From Shewanella baltica (GTDB taxonomy: Bacteria; Pseudomonadota; Gammaproteobacteria; Enterobacterales; Shewanellaceae): 64,000 nucleotides of DNA. Where the stretch lies: the NCBI RefSeq assembly GCF_900456975.1, contig NZ_UGYM01000002.1, forward strand, positions 3,100,001-3,164,000, given 5' to 3'. The translations under genes were made by a program, and so were the position numbers. Shown here one piece after another: positions 27,678-37,061 of this stretch (the first letter of the stretch is position 1; every line of letters begins with the position of its first letter). Under the pieces are notes generated by a model, which ran no database searches, was not told the origin of the DNA, and saw nothing but the letters and a program-made list of their open reading frames with translations.

Positions 27678-28652
27678 TTAAATCGCCCTTTGTTTACTGC
27701 TAAAGCGCTGACGAAAGCGACTCGGCGTGACGCCTTTAAATTGAATAAAGCGTCGATTGAAATTAGATAAATTATTGAAACCACACTGATCGCTGATGGT
27801 TGAAATCGGGCTCTGGTTCGAGAGTAATAACTTGCACGCCTTAGCGATCCTGAGTTGATTGATAAACTCAGTTAAGGTTTTCTCGGTGCGTTTTTTAAAG
27901 AAGCGATGGAAATGATTGGTGCTCATGTGCGCCAACTTTGCCAAGTCCTGTGCCGACAAGGCCTGAGTGTAATTGTCATAAATATGCTCAATCACTTTAT
28001 CGAGCTTTTTCACGGTAAAGTCGAGCTTACTGCCGTGGGTGAACAAGGTACTGGACAAGAGTTCTTGCTGACTATCCTGTTGTAATAACGTTAATAATTC
28101 CAATAACAAAATATAGCGTTTAAAGGGATTGGCCGTCTCCATCGCGATAAACACGCTATGCGCCTTGCGCGCCGTTTCCTCACTAAACAACACGCCCCGT
28201 TTGGCATGGGTCAACAGCGAATGCAAGGATGCTAACTCGCGCTGCTCATTCACAATTTGGTGCAGCCAGGCTGCGGGAATTTGCGCCACATACACGACTT
28301 CCTTCACTCGACTTTTCGAAGCGGAGCCCATCAAAACGGGCTCTTTCAAACCGACCGCAGTTGAAGTGCCGCCTTTCAAACCGTCATCCTTTGAAACCTC
28401 GTCAGTTAAAACATCAAGGTTAGCCTCGGATTGCCAGCCGTGGGGCATGTCTGGGCCGATGATCACTAAATCATAATCGCCATAGCGGGCAATATGATCG
28501 CCCACATAACGCATGCCATAACTGTTGAGGGTTAAGCAGATTTCGTACTCGGGGTGATAATGCCAGTTGAGATCCATGTGGTCCCATTCATAGCGAAAGT
28601 AACGCCAAGAGCTGTTTTCATCGGGGATCACTTTTTCACACAGAGGTTTCAT
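27678..28652 (-). CDS. AraC-family transcriptional regulator
   Basis: 324 residues; ATG 28652 with TGGAG upstream. The N-terminal cupin-like sensor (HYHPEYEICLTLNSYGMRYVGD...GPDMPHGW) suits sugar binding. The C-terminal double helix-turn-helix has LAKLAHMSTNHFHRFFKK and ISDQCGFNNLSNFNRRF. A charged insert near residues 80-105 (DEVSKDDGLKGGTSTAVG) looks like a linker expansion. It is flanked by the halogenase-like gene and the sugar permease, so it most likely controls this chitosugar locus. The shared motif at 23371 and 29098 is the candidate operator. Confidence 0.88.
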   Translation of the reverse strand: MKPLCEKVIPDENSSWRYFRYEWDHMDLNWHYHPEYEICLTLNSYGMRYVGDHIARYGDYDLVIIGPDMPHGWQSEANLDVLTDEVSKDDGLKGGTSTAVGLKEPVLMGSASKSRVKEVVYVAQIPAAWLHQIVNEQRELASLHSLLTHAKRGVLFSEETARKAHSVFIAMETANPFKRYILLLELLTLLQQDSQQELLSSTLFTHGSKLDFTVKKLDKVIEHIYDNYTQALSAQDLAKLAHMSTNHFHRFFKKRTEKTLTEFINQLRIAKACKLLLSNQSPISTISDQCGFNNLSNFNRRFIQFKGVTPSRFRQRFSSKQRAI

Positions 28653-29191
28653 CCATTAAACTCCAGTTACTCATTCCTTTACCTTAGCTTCAATCAACTC
28701 TTACAGATCAACGCCATTCACTCAAGCTAGCCGTTATTGCATCCTGTTAAATTATTCAATTACTTAGACCTTATTTTTAATGCCAGCCTTAACCTATCAG
28801 CTCGGCGAAATCGCTGTGCCTCGCGCACTATTGTCTATAGCAAGTCAGCCCTACAGTGATACTCAACTCCGCCACTCCGATACTATTCTATCCAATGTTA
28901 ATTAAAGGTAATTATTTTACAAGTAAACACTTTATCAGCAGATACTAAAACACGGTTTTACCTATGCCTATCCGCAGCAGCTAACTGCAACTCGTATCTA
29001 TCACCAGTATCTATCGCCAGTATTTACAAGTATCTACAGCCCGTATTAACTGCACCTGATGTAAATCAGCTAAATCAGCGCGAACAGGATTTGCATATGT
29101 GAGAAAAGTATCGACAGAGGCACCATTCGTATCACCGCCATAGCGAGCGTCAGTCCACAATGAATTTCACTTAATTCAATTGGCTAAGCAC
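28653..29191. other. 539-bp intergenic region with repeated CAGTATCTATC-type units
   Basis: No protein gene is supported here. The region separates the divergent AraC and permease genes. It holds a short direct repeat (AGTATCTATCACC and AGTATCTATCGCC, about 29003-29030) and the regulatory motif near 29098. Confidence 0.6.
29098..29129 (+). promoter_or_regulatory. Motif shared with the TonB-receptor promoter
   Basis: TGTGAGAAAAGTATCG, then CACCATTCG, matches the element at 23371-23398 in sequence and in distance to the start codon. Confidence 0.4.
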
Positions 29192-30490
29192 ATGAAACAC
29201 AAACTCATCATTCTGTTTGTCCTCTGCACTTTCTTTGTGATTTCCTTGATGACCAACAGTATGGGGCCGATTTTCCCTGCGTTAATTGACAGTTATGCTA
29301 TCGGCCTGACGTTGGCGGGGTTATTTCCCTTTGCGTTTTTTATCGCCTACGGAGTGACATCGATTCCTGCGGGGATTTTGGTGGACAAATACGGTGAAAA
29401 GCGGGTGATCATCTTAGCCTTTAGCCTAGCGTTTATCGGCGCCGTTACTTTTGTGTGTCTCCCTTCTTTTAGCATCGCCATGTTTAGCCTGTTTTGTATC
29501 GGCACTGGCATGAGCTTATTGCAGGTAGCAGTGAATCCCTTACTGCGCCAAGCCGCGGGGCCTGAGCACTTTGCCTTTTTCTCCGTACTGGCCCAACTCG
29601 CCTTTGGCGGCGCCGCAACCTTAGCGCCGCTGGTGTACCAGCATTTTGTCGCCTTAGATCAAGCCAGTGCAGCATCAGCCAACTATGTGCAACAGCTATT
29701 GCCAGAGAACATGAGTTGGCTCGCCATGTACTGGTTATTTGCAGTGGTCGCACTCGCCATGGTGCTCTTTGCCAGCCTAGTGAAGATGCCCAAAGTGGAT
29801 AAATTGGCAGATGAGTCGGCGGGTGCACTGGAGACCCATTTACGCCTTTTCAAAGATAAAACCGTTTTGAAATTCTTCTTCGCTATCGCCGCCTACGTTG
29901 CACTTGAGCAAGGGCTTGCTAACAGTATCTCAGTCTTTTTGTCGCAATATCATGGTCTTGATACCTTAAGTGTCGGCGCCAATGTGGTTAGCGATTTTTG
30001 GTTTTACATGACGCTCGGCTGCCTACTCGGTTTGCTGCTACTTAAGCTTATCGACAGTCAGATCTTGCTGCTCAGTTTTTCCCTTAGTTCACTGGTTTGT
30101 TTTCTGGTGGCGATTTGGGGACCGAGCCAACTAGCATTAATTTGTTTCCCATTGGTTGGCTTTTTCATTTCTATCATGTGGTCGGTGATCTTCTCGTTGG
30201 CGCTCAATTCTCGCGCCCAAGATCATGGATCATTCGCTGGCATTCTCTGCACTGGCATTATCGGCGGCGCGTTTATCTCGCCGATCATTGGTGTTATCAG
30301 CGAGCTATCCGGCGAGTTACGGTTCGGGATGTTAGTGCTGTTAATCCCTATGGCTTACATAGGTTATGTCGCGCTAACGGCTCGCCCCTTGATTAAAAAC
30401 ACCACCCTATTTTCAACAAAAGCGGCATCAAAGGATGACGGTTCTAAGCAGATGGCAACAACCAACACGAGAGGCAACAAGCTATTATGA
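29192..30490 (+). CDS. MFS sugar permease (FucP/NagP-like)
   Basis: 432 residues from ATG 29192; an in-frame TTG at 29180 is less likely. About twelve membrane helices are visible. The first loop has the MFS motif GILVDKYGEKRV, and the early helix has SMGPIFPALIDSYAI, as in the fucose/glucose/GlcNAc permease branch. The substrate is probably GlcNAc, glucosamine or a disaccharide, judging by the neighbouring ROK kinase and GH20. Its last codon overlaps the kinase start (ATGA, 30487-30490), so the two are translationally coupled. Confidence 0.85.
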   Translation: MKHKLIILFVLCTFFVISLMTNSMGPIFPALIDSYAIGLTLAGLFPFAFFIAYGVTSIPAGILVDKYGEKRVIILAFSLAFIGAVTFVCLPSFSIAMFSLFCIGTGMSLLQVAVNPLLRQAAGPEHFAFFSVLAQLAFGGAATLAPLVYQHFVALDQASAASANYVQQLLPENMSWLAMYWLFAVVALAMVLFASLVKMPKVDKLADESAGALETHLRLFKDKTVLKFFFAIAAYVALEQGLANSISVFLSQYHGLDTLSVGANVVSDFWFYMTLGCLLGLLLLKLIDSQILLLSFSLSSLVCFLVAIWGPSQLALICFPLVGFFISIMWSVIFSLALNSRAQDHGSFAGILCTGIIGGAFISPIIGVISELSGELRFGMLVLLIPMAYIGYVALTARPLIKNTTLFSTKAASKDDGSKQMATTNTRGNKLL

Positions 30491-31335
30491 GCGTCCTATG
30501 TTTAGATCTTGGGGGAACTAAACTGATGTTGGCACAGGTGGAAGGTAAAACCTTACTCGACACTTGGCGGTATCCCGTTCCCGCCGATGGCAATTTCGAA
30601 CAGTTATTCGATTTCCTCGTGACCTGTATCCACAGCCATCTCACGCCTGAAACCTATGGTATTTCCATCGGGATACCCGGCATGGTGGATATGCAAAGCG
30701 GCACTTTACTCGAAGTGCTCAATATCCCTGCGTTGACGGCAACGCAGTTAGCCCAGCAACTTAAAAATACCTTTGAAATGGATGTTGTTGTGAATAACGA
30801 CGCTAACCTCTTTGCCCTTGGCGAAGCAGTGCTCAACAGCAATCAAGACATGCTCGGGATTACCTTAGGCACAGGCGTGGGCGCTGGGGTGATTTTTAAT
30901 GGTCAGCTGTATTCGGGTAAACATTGCGCCGCAGGAGAAATCGGCAGTTTGAGCTATCGCGATGGCATTATTGAGCACTACTGCTCGGGGCAATACTTCA
31001 CCGTTCATCATCACATGAGTGGCGAGCATTTGTATCAAAAAGCCTGTGAAGGTGACAGCCAAGCGCTGCAAGCCTTCGCCCATTTTGGTGAACACTTGGC
31101 GCACATGATCGCCCAAACCTTACTGGTATACGATCCTAAAGATATCGTCCTTGGCGGCTCAGTCAGCCAAAGCTTTCCCTTCTTTATTGAAGCGCTTAAA
31201 CAGAAATTGCAAAGCTTAGTCTATGGCCCGCAACTGGCGGACTTGACGATTTCAGCCAGCCAACATCACAATGCGGCACTCATTGGCGCGGCACAATGGT
31301 TTTTACAACAACAGAAATCAAGCGATTTCAACTAA
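30487..31335 (+). CDS. ROK-family sugar kinase lacking the zinc-binding cluster
   Basis: 282 residues. The N-terminal phosphate loop CLDLGGTKLML, the acidic VVNNDANLFALGEAV (catalytic Asp) and LGTGVGAGVIFNGQL are classic ROK motifs. Most ROK kinases then carry an HxxxxxxxxCxCGxxGCxE zinc site. Here the segment reads GEIGSLSYRDGIIEHYCSGQYF, so the cysteine module is gone and the chain is short. The likely reaction is phosphorylation of GlcNAc or glucosamine after import by the coupled permease. A GlcNAc kinase annotation is inference from the locus. Confidence 0.85.
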   Translation: MSVLCLDLGGTKLMLAQVEGKTLLDTWRYPVPADGNFEQLFDFLVTCIHSHLTPETYGISIGIPGMVDMQSGTLLEVLNIPALTATQLAQQLKNTFEMDVVVNNDANLFALGEAVLNSNQDMLGITLGTGVGAGVIFNGQLYSGKHCAAGEIGSLSYRDGIIEHYCSGQYFTVHHHMSGEHLYQKACEGDSQALQAFAHFGEHLAHMIAQTLLVYDPKDIVLGGSVSQSFPFFIEALKQKLQSLVYGPQLADLTISASQHHNAALIGAAQWFLQQQKSSDFN

Positions 31336-31401
31336 CATCACAATGCTCCAGCAATTGATTGGCGCGGCGCAATGGTTTTTACAATAAAAGGACTTAGCTA
31401 A

Positions 31402-34158
31402 GTGAAAGGACTAATAAAACAAAGAGGGATGATTAAGTGGCAGGGGATTAAGACGGCCTTAATCAGCGGCGTAATGGCCGTGCTTCCCGCGATGCCTGTG
31501 CTTTCAATACTTGCGATGCCATCAGTACAGGCCGCCAATGCTGTGCAGGAGGCAAATCATGTCGCACTTAATCTATTGGCCGATAAACTTCAGCTAAGTT
31601 ATCAGTTAACCGCCAGTTACCTTGAAACCTGTCCCGCAAAAGAAACCCAATGCTATCGCTCTGCCATTGAGCTAACCCTGCCCACACAGTTATCCAACGA
31701 CAAGCTATCTAGTGACAAGCTATCCAGCGAAGAGTTAAATCATGGCGATTGGCAAATTTATTTCAGCCAGCTATCGCCCGTTTATTTTGTCGATGCGGGT
31801 GACTTTAACATTGAGCATATCAATGGCGATTTACACAAAATCACTCCTAAAGCCAGCTTTAAGGGCTTCGTCGCCAATCAAGTTTATCGTATTGAGTTTT
31901 ATAGCAAAGGCAGCCAAATCACCCGCTCCGAGTTTATGCCAAATTTCTTTGTCGCTATGAGCGATAAGGCGCAGGTCATTAAGAGCACTCAAACAAGGCG
32001 CGATCCAGAAACAGGCTTAACCCAGCAAGACTACCTGGCGCCTTTTAATGCTGAAAAACAATTCTTACTGGCAAAAAACGATGCAACCCCCTTTGCCGAT
32101 GGCCAGTATTTAGCCGAGCAATATCAAGCCTTAGCCGCAGACAAAGCACCTGACATTAGCGGCAAACTTATCCCCACACCACTTCATAGCCAAAGCCTAA
32201 ACTCGGCGCCTTTATCCCTTGCTGAAGGTTATCGACTCGCGGCTGCAACTGTCGATTTTAAGGGCCGGCAGGCGGCGTTGGATTACCTCGATTCTTTAGG
32301 CTTTTCGGCCAAGGACAAAGGCACGCCGCTGTTATTGCAACTCGATACTCAAGCTCCTAAAGTCGCCAGCACTGAAGCCCATGATAGTGAAATTAAAAGT
32401 AGCGAAGCCTATCGGTTAACCATAACGGCCGAGCAAATCAGTATTCGAGCGGGCAGTGAAGCGGGACTCTTCTACGGTCTACAAAGCCTCGCAGGGTTGA
32501 TCAGTTTAAGTGACGATCAACTGGTCGCCATCGAGATCCAAGACCAGCCTCGCTACGCCTTTCGCGGCCTGCACATCGATTTAGCCCGTAACTTCCACTC
32601 GCTAGATTTTATTAAACGCATCATTCCACAGCTCGCCGCCTATAAAATCAATAAACTGCATTTGCACTTAGCCGACGACGAAGGCTGGCGTTTAGCCATA
32701 CCCGGCTTACCCGAACTGACCGATGTGGGCGCAAAACGCTGTTTCGATTTAACCGAGCAAACCTGTTTATTGCCACAACTGGGCAGCGGAATTGCGGACG
32801 TTAATCCCGTCGATGGCTACTTAACCGTGGCGCAATACCAAGAAATATTACAACTGGCTGATGCTCACCATATCGAAGTGATCCCTTCATTGGACATGCC
32901 AGGGCATTCCCGCGCCGCGATAAAATCCATGGAGGCGCGTTATCACCATTATCTATCCAAGGGAGACAAAGCTAAGGCGGAGGAGTTTTTACTGACTGAA
33001 TTTGCAGATAAAACCCAATATTCATCGCTTCAGTATTATCACGACAACACACTCAATGTGTGCTTGGCGAGCACCTATCACTTTATCAATACTGTGATTG
33101 ATGAAGTCAAAAAAATGCATCAAGCCGTAGGCATTCCCTTAGTGCATTACCACATAGGCGCCGATGAAACCGCGGGCGCTTGGGTCGACTCTCCCACGTG
33201 TATCGCAATGAAAAAACAAAAAGCCGATGAGTTAACCGGACTGCATTCACTCAATGGTTACTTTATCGAACGCGTTGCTAACATGCTGGCAGATAAAGGG
33301 ATTATTGCCGCAGGTTGGAATGATGGCATGGGTGAAGTGCGCCCCAAAAACATGCCCGCCCAAGTACAATCTAACGCTTGGTCACTGATTTCAGACAACG
33401 GCCATCAAATCGCCCATAAGCAAGTCAATCTTGGCTGGAAGGTCGTGCTCTCAACGCCGGAAGTCACCTATTTTGATTTTCCCTATGCTAGCCATCCAGA
33501 TGAGCGCGGTAATCATTGGGCTGCAAGGGCAATTGACAGTTTTAAGGTGTTTAGCTTTATGCCCGACAACCTGCCCGCCCATGCTGAGCGCTGGCGTAAT
33601 AGTTTAAATCAGCCATTTATTGCGGACGACAGCCACAGCCAGCTCAAGCCGGGACACAGATTTTACGGCTTGCAGGGGCATCTTTGGAGCGAAATGGTGC
33701 AATCGGATGAGCAAGCAGAATACATGCTATTCCCGCGCATGATAGCCCTTGCAGAACGGGCATGGCACAAGGCGCCGTGGGAATTAGCCTATGATTATCA
33801 AGGTAAAATCTATAGCCAACAGACTCAACATTTTGCCAGCCAACTCAATGGCCAAGCCGAGCAAGTCCTCAAACAGGATTGGCAAACCTTCGCCGCGGTT
33901 TACGCCAATAAAGTGCAGCCTAAGTTAGCAAAAGCGGGAGTTTTCTACCGCATAGCGCCACCTGGAATACGTATTGAAAATCAGCTGTTAGTGCTCAATA
34001 GCTTATATCCCAATGCCGAGCTGGAATACCAACTCGACTCAGGACCTTGGCTAAGCTACCGCCAATCATTCAAGCTTAATGATGTCAAACACATCCGCGC
34101 TAGAGTCAAAGATGGCGCACGTTACTCTCGCCCATCGACTTGGCAAAGCTCACTCTAA
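31402..34158 (+). CDS. GH20 beta-N-acetylhexosaminidase (chitobiase-like), secreted
   Basis: 918 residues. I keep GTG 31402 because AAGGA lies about 10 nt upstream and the N-terminus gives a full signal peptide ending near VQAAN; ATG 31429 is a weaker alternative. An N-terminal carbohydrate-binding-like domain and the chitobiase GH20b domain (about 270-385) lead into the GH20 barrel. The catalytic pair is in HIGADE (Asp588-Glu589). A C-terminal chitobiase-type Ig-like segment ends the protein. It would release GlcNAc from chitooligosaccharides outside the cytosol. A 15-nt tandem duplication (31696-31725) codes for a DKLSS repeat. Confidence 0.92.
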   Translation: MKGLIKQRGMIKWQGIKTALISGVMAVLPAMPVLSILAMPSVQAANAVQEANHVALNLLADKLQLSYQLTASYLETCPAKETQCYRSAIELTLPTQLSNDKLSSDKLSSEELNHGDWQIYFSQLSPVYFVDAGDFNIEHINGDLHKITPKASFKGFVANQVYRIEFYSKGSQITRSEFMPNFFVAMSDKAQVIKSTQTRRDPETGLTQQDYLAPFNAEKQFLLAKNDATPFADGQYLAEQYQALAADKAPDISGKLIPTPLHSQSLNSAPLSLAEGYRLAAATVDFKGRQAALDYLDSLGFSAKDKGTPLLLQLDTQAPKVASTEAHDSEIKSSEAYRLTITAEQISIRAGSEAGLFYGLQSLAGLISLSDDQLVAIEIQDQPRYAFRGLHIDLARNFHSLDFIKRIIPQLAAYKINKLHLHLADDEGWRLAIPGLPELTDVGAKRCFDLTEQTCLLPQLGSGIADVNPVDGYLTVAQYQEILQLADAHHIEVIPSLDMPGHSRAAIKSMEARYHHYLSKGDKAKAEEFLLTEFADKTQYSSLQYYHDNTLNVCLASTYHFINTVIDEVKKMHQAVGIPLVHYHIGADETAGAWVDSPTCIAMKKQKADELTGLHSLNGYFIERVANMLADKGIIAAGWNDGMGEVRPKNMPAQVQSNAWSLISDNGHQIAHKQVNLGWKVVLSTPEVTYFDFPYASHPDERGNHWAARAIDSFKVFSFMPDNLPAHAERWRNSLNQPFIADDSHSQLKPGHRFYGLQGHLWSEMVQSDEQAEYMLFPRMIALAERAWHKAPWELAYDYQGKIYSQQTQHFASQLNGQAEQVLKQDWQTFAAVYANKVQPKLAKAGVFYRIAPPGIRIENQLLVLNSLYPNAELEYQLDSGPWLSYRQSFKLNDVKHIRARVKDGARYSRPSTWQSSL

Positions 34159-34174
34159 TCGTTCATCGCACAAT

Positions 34175-34200
34175 GTCGGCCATCACATGTGATGGCCGAC
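34175..34200. repeat. 26-bp perfect palindrome
   Basis: Starts GTCGGCCATCACA and continues as its exact reverse complement, 17 bp after the GH20 stop. A second perfect palindrome (GCGTTAACGC, 34201-34210) abuts it. There is no T run, so it is not a standard terminator; it may be an mRNA 3' hairpin or a protein site. Confidence 0.85.
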
Positions 34201-34347
34201 GCGTTAACGCCCAACTGATGCCGCTGATATTTGTTTTTTTTGGAAACGCTCACGTTATCAATCTGAGATTGCGACTTTATGCTTGAAGCTCTCTAAAAAG
34301 TTAATTAATTATTTAAAATCAAATTGATACACAGCTACCTAACAGGG

Positions 34348-34776
34348 TTAATTTATTACACCTCTCTTAGGTTGAATAAATTTTGCCTTAGCAGTCACAC
34401 ACGCGATATCAGCCACATAAAGTGAGGCTTCCAATTGGTACATTCCCATACGCTGGCTCACGATTCGGCCGACAATTTTAATGGCATCTCCCACCTTTAT
34501 TGGCGCAACAAAACGCACAGTCATTTCAGCAGTTAATGCTTTTATGCCCTGCATAAACAAACAATGGGTCATAGCGGCATCCACTAAGGAACTGGCAACG
34601 CCTCCATGTAGTAGGTTGTTATAGCCCTGAAGCTGGCGATTGACCTTATGATAACCCACAACCTGATCCTTACCGTCAGCAAAAAACTTACACTGCAAAG
34701 ACAAAGGGTTTTGAGTCGCGTCGCCACAGACAAGGCATTGGCTGTGGCTTTGTTTACAATCTTGATAATTGTTCAC
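34348..34776 (-). CDS. PaaI-like hotdog thioesterase
   Basis: 142 residues from a GTG start with AGGTG upstream. The hotdog core motif is LLHGGVASSLVDAAMTH, followed by TAEMTVRFVAPIKVGD, as in the PaaI/4HBT-3 group. Such enzymes hydrolyse acyl- or aryl-CoA. Two CxxC-like cysteines at the N-terminus (CLVCGD) are unusual and could bind zinc or react with sulfur species. It is the last gene of the minus-strand set with the persulfide reductase, 62 bp downstream of it. Confidence 0.82.
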   Translation of the reverse strand: MNNYQDCKQSHSQCLVCGDATQNPLSLQCKFFADGKDQVVGYHKVNRQLQGYNNLLHGGVASSLVDAAMTHCLFMQGIKALTAEMTVRFVAPIKVGDAIKIVGRIVSQRMGMYQLEASLYVADIACVTAKAKFIQPKRGVIN

Positions 34777-34838
34777 GCTGCACCTATTTATTGATGGATG
34801 TAAATGGTTTTAAAATCCATCTTTAATGCTGTTCTTCA

Positions 34839-36548
34839 CTAAAAACGTGCATTAACCATTTGATAAGTTTTATAGCCACCACTGAGGTTGCGTACCTTAA
34901 AACCATGTTGCACTAACATCCGATAAGCGACATGCCCGCGCAGACCCACTTGGCAAAATACGAGCAGTTCTTTGTCTTTAGGAAGTTCATTGAGCCTGTC
35001 TCTCAGTACTGGCAACGGAATATTAATCGCACCAACAATGGCACCCACTGCCGTTAGCTCGCTCGGGTTGCGCACATCGATAATGACTTGTTCAGCCGTC
35101 AGATGATCTAGTTCCTGAGAATGGCAAATGGATTCATCACCTAATAAGACGTTTGCAGCCACCATGCCGGCTTGATTCACTACATCACGCGCCGAGCCAA
35201 AGGGTGGTGCATAAGTGAGTTCAAGATCGGCTAAATCATAAACTGTCATTCCTGCCCGTTGTGCTACTGCTAACACATCAATGCGTTTGTCGACGCCATC
35301 AATCCCAGCGGCTTGAGCCCCTAAAATACGGCCGTTATCAGGGCAAAACAACAGCTTTAGGGTAATGGGATGTGCTCTAGGGTAATAGCTGGCATGGCTA
35401 GCGGTGTGCACATAAATCTTTTCAAACGGAATAACTTGCCTTAGCAAACTCTTCTCGTTTAACCCCGTTGAGGCGATTGCCATATCAAACAATTTACAAA
35501 TTGCAGTACCTTGGGTGGCACGATACAGCTTATTGCCGCCAAGCATATTATCTGCGGCTAATCGACCTTGACGATTGGCGGGACCTGCGAGTGGAATAAG
35601 TATTGGATTACCTGTAACAAAATCATCAGTTTCAATCGCATCGCCTACGGCATAGATGTCCGGGTCAGAAGTGCGCATACTGGCGTCAACGTAAATTCCA
35701 CCGAGCTTGCCTAAGGTTAAACCGCATTCAGATGCTAAGCGGGTTTCAGGCTTAACACCTATGGCAAGGATCACTAAATCTGTAGCTAAGCTGCTGTTAT
35801 CACTCAAATCTAAATGTAGATGGTAATGAGGAAACACTGGCGTATCGTAGTCATCGGTAATGTCGGATTCAGCCGGTTGAATAGGACGCTCATGAACTGC
35901 GGTCAATCCTGTTTTTAAACGTAAATCCACGCCATTATCGACTAATTTTTGATGCAGTATATTGGCCATTTCAACATCGACCGGCCCCATCACTTGGTCG
36001 GCAAGCTCTAGTAAACTCACCTCTAATCCTCGATGTCGTAGTGCTTCTGCCATCTCTAAACCAATAAAGCCACCACCGACGACAGTGGCATGCTTAGGTT
36101 TATGCAGCAGAAGGTTAGCTAACACCTTATCCATATCGGGAATATTTCGCAGGCTATGCACAAAATGACTATTAATGCCGCTAATTGGAGGTTTGATTGG
36201 CGAGGCACCTGGACTTAGCAACAACTTATCATATGACTCTTGATAGACTTCATCTGTGAGCAGATTACGTATGCTTAACTGCTTGGTTTGTCGATTAATT
36301 GCAATCACATCATTAAACACGCGCACTTCAATATTAAAACGTGATTTAAAGCTTTCAGGCGTTTGCAGCAACAAGGCCTCTCTAGACTCTATCTCACCGC
36401 CAATATGATAAGGCAAGCCACAGTTCGCAAATGAAATAAACTCGCCTCGCTCTAACATGATAATTTCAGCAGTTTCTGATACACGTCTTGCTCTTGCTGC
36501 TGCAGATGCGCCACCAGCAACACCGCCTACAATCACTATTTTAGTCAT
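34839..36548 (-). CDS. NADH-dependent persulfide reductase (CoA-disulfide reductase fused to rhodanese)
   Basis: 569 residues from ATG 36548 (GGAG 6 nt upstream). FAD domain: IVIVGGVAGGASAAARARR; redox Cys about 43 in SFANCGLPYHIGG; NAD site VVGGGFIGLEMAEAL; dimerisation domain; then a C-terminal rhodanese with active loop CQVGLR (Cys about 532). Both cysteines and the overall size match Npsr of Shewanella loihica PV-4, which reduces CoA-persulfides and polysulfides. The gene lies 36 bp after a Fur-family gene and probably works in sulfur detoxification or sulfur respiration in the cytosol. Confidence 0.92.
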   Translation of the reverse strand: MTKIVIVGGVAGGASAAARARRVSETAEIIMLERGEFISFANCGLPYHIGGEIESREALLLQTPESFKSRFNIEVRVFNDVIAINRQTKQLSIRNLLTDEVYQESYDKLLLSPGASPIKPPISGINSHFVHSLRNIPDMDKVLANLLLHKPKHATVVGGGFIGLEMAEALRHRGLEVSLLELADQVMGPVDVEMANILHQKLVDNGVDLRLKTGLTAVHERPIQPAESDITDDYDTPVFPHYHLHLDLSDNSSLATDLVILAIGVKPETRLASECGLTLGKLGGIYVDASMRTSDPDIYAVGDAIETDDFVTGNPILIPLAGPANRQGRLAADNMLGGNKLYRATQGTAICKLFDMAIASTGLNEKSLLRQVIPFEKIYVHTASHASYYPRAHPITLKLLFCPDNGRILGAQAAGIDGVDKRIDVLAVAQRAGMTVYDLADLELTYAPPFGSARDVVNQAGMVAANVLLGDESICHSQELDHLTAEQVIIDVRNPSELTAVGAIVGAINIPLPVLRDRLNELPKDKELLVFCQVGLRGHVAYRMLVQHGFKVRNLSGGYKTYQMVNARF

Positions 36549-36584
36549 GTTCTTCTCCAATAAAATTAACGAATAATATTTCGT

Positions 36585-37016
36585 CTATCTACCCGATTTG
36601 CTCTCAAGCTTTTGCTTATAATCAAAACAGTGACCATAAATATTAAGGCTGTGATGATCGATACTCATACCGTGACGTTCAGCTGCTAACCATAAACGTA
36701 AGTCAATCAAAGGATCGGCAAACTCAACTAACTTGCCGCAAGTTAAGCAGATTAAATGCTCATGACGCGGTTTCCCATTGAGCTCATACATCGCATTTTC
36801 AGACTCAAAAAGCCGCCTTACCACTAAGCCGGCTTGTTCGAAATGCGCCATGATTCGGTACACAGTATTCAGGCCCATGGTCTCGCCCTGCGCATTTAAC
36901 CCCTGATAGATATTTTCGATGGTTAAATGTTGCTTATCGACTTGAGTTAAAAACTTAAGCAACTTGCATCTTTGAGTGGTGACTTTGAGGCCCGAGTCTT
37001 TCAATACTGCTTGCAT
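36585..37016 (-). CDS. Fur-family metalloregulator
   Basis: 143 residues. The winged-helix part has GLKVTTQRCKLLKFL and NTVYRIMAHFEQAGLV. The metal-site part has HEHLICLTCGKLVEF with a single CxxC; the C-terminal second CxxC of classical Fur/PerR is missing (GHCFDYKQ instead). It could be an iron, peroxide or zinc sensor. It lies between the DUF134 and persulfide reductase genes on the same strand with gaps of 45 and 36 bp, so it likely regulates them. Confidence 0.85.
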   Translation of the reverse strand: MQAVLKDSGLKVTTQRCKLLKFLTQVDKQHLTIENIYQGLNAQGETMGLNTVYRIMAHFEQAGLVVRRLFESENAMYELNGKPRHEHLICLTCGKLVEFADPLIDLRLWLAAERHGMSIDHHSLNIYGHCFDYKQKLESKSGR

Positions 37017-37061
37017 TACACTTACCTAGACACGTCGATACGCGTTACCAGTGTTCAATAC

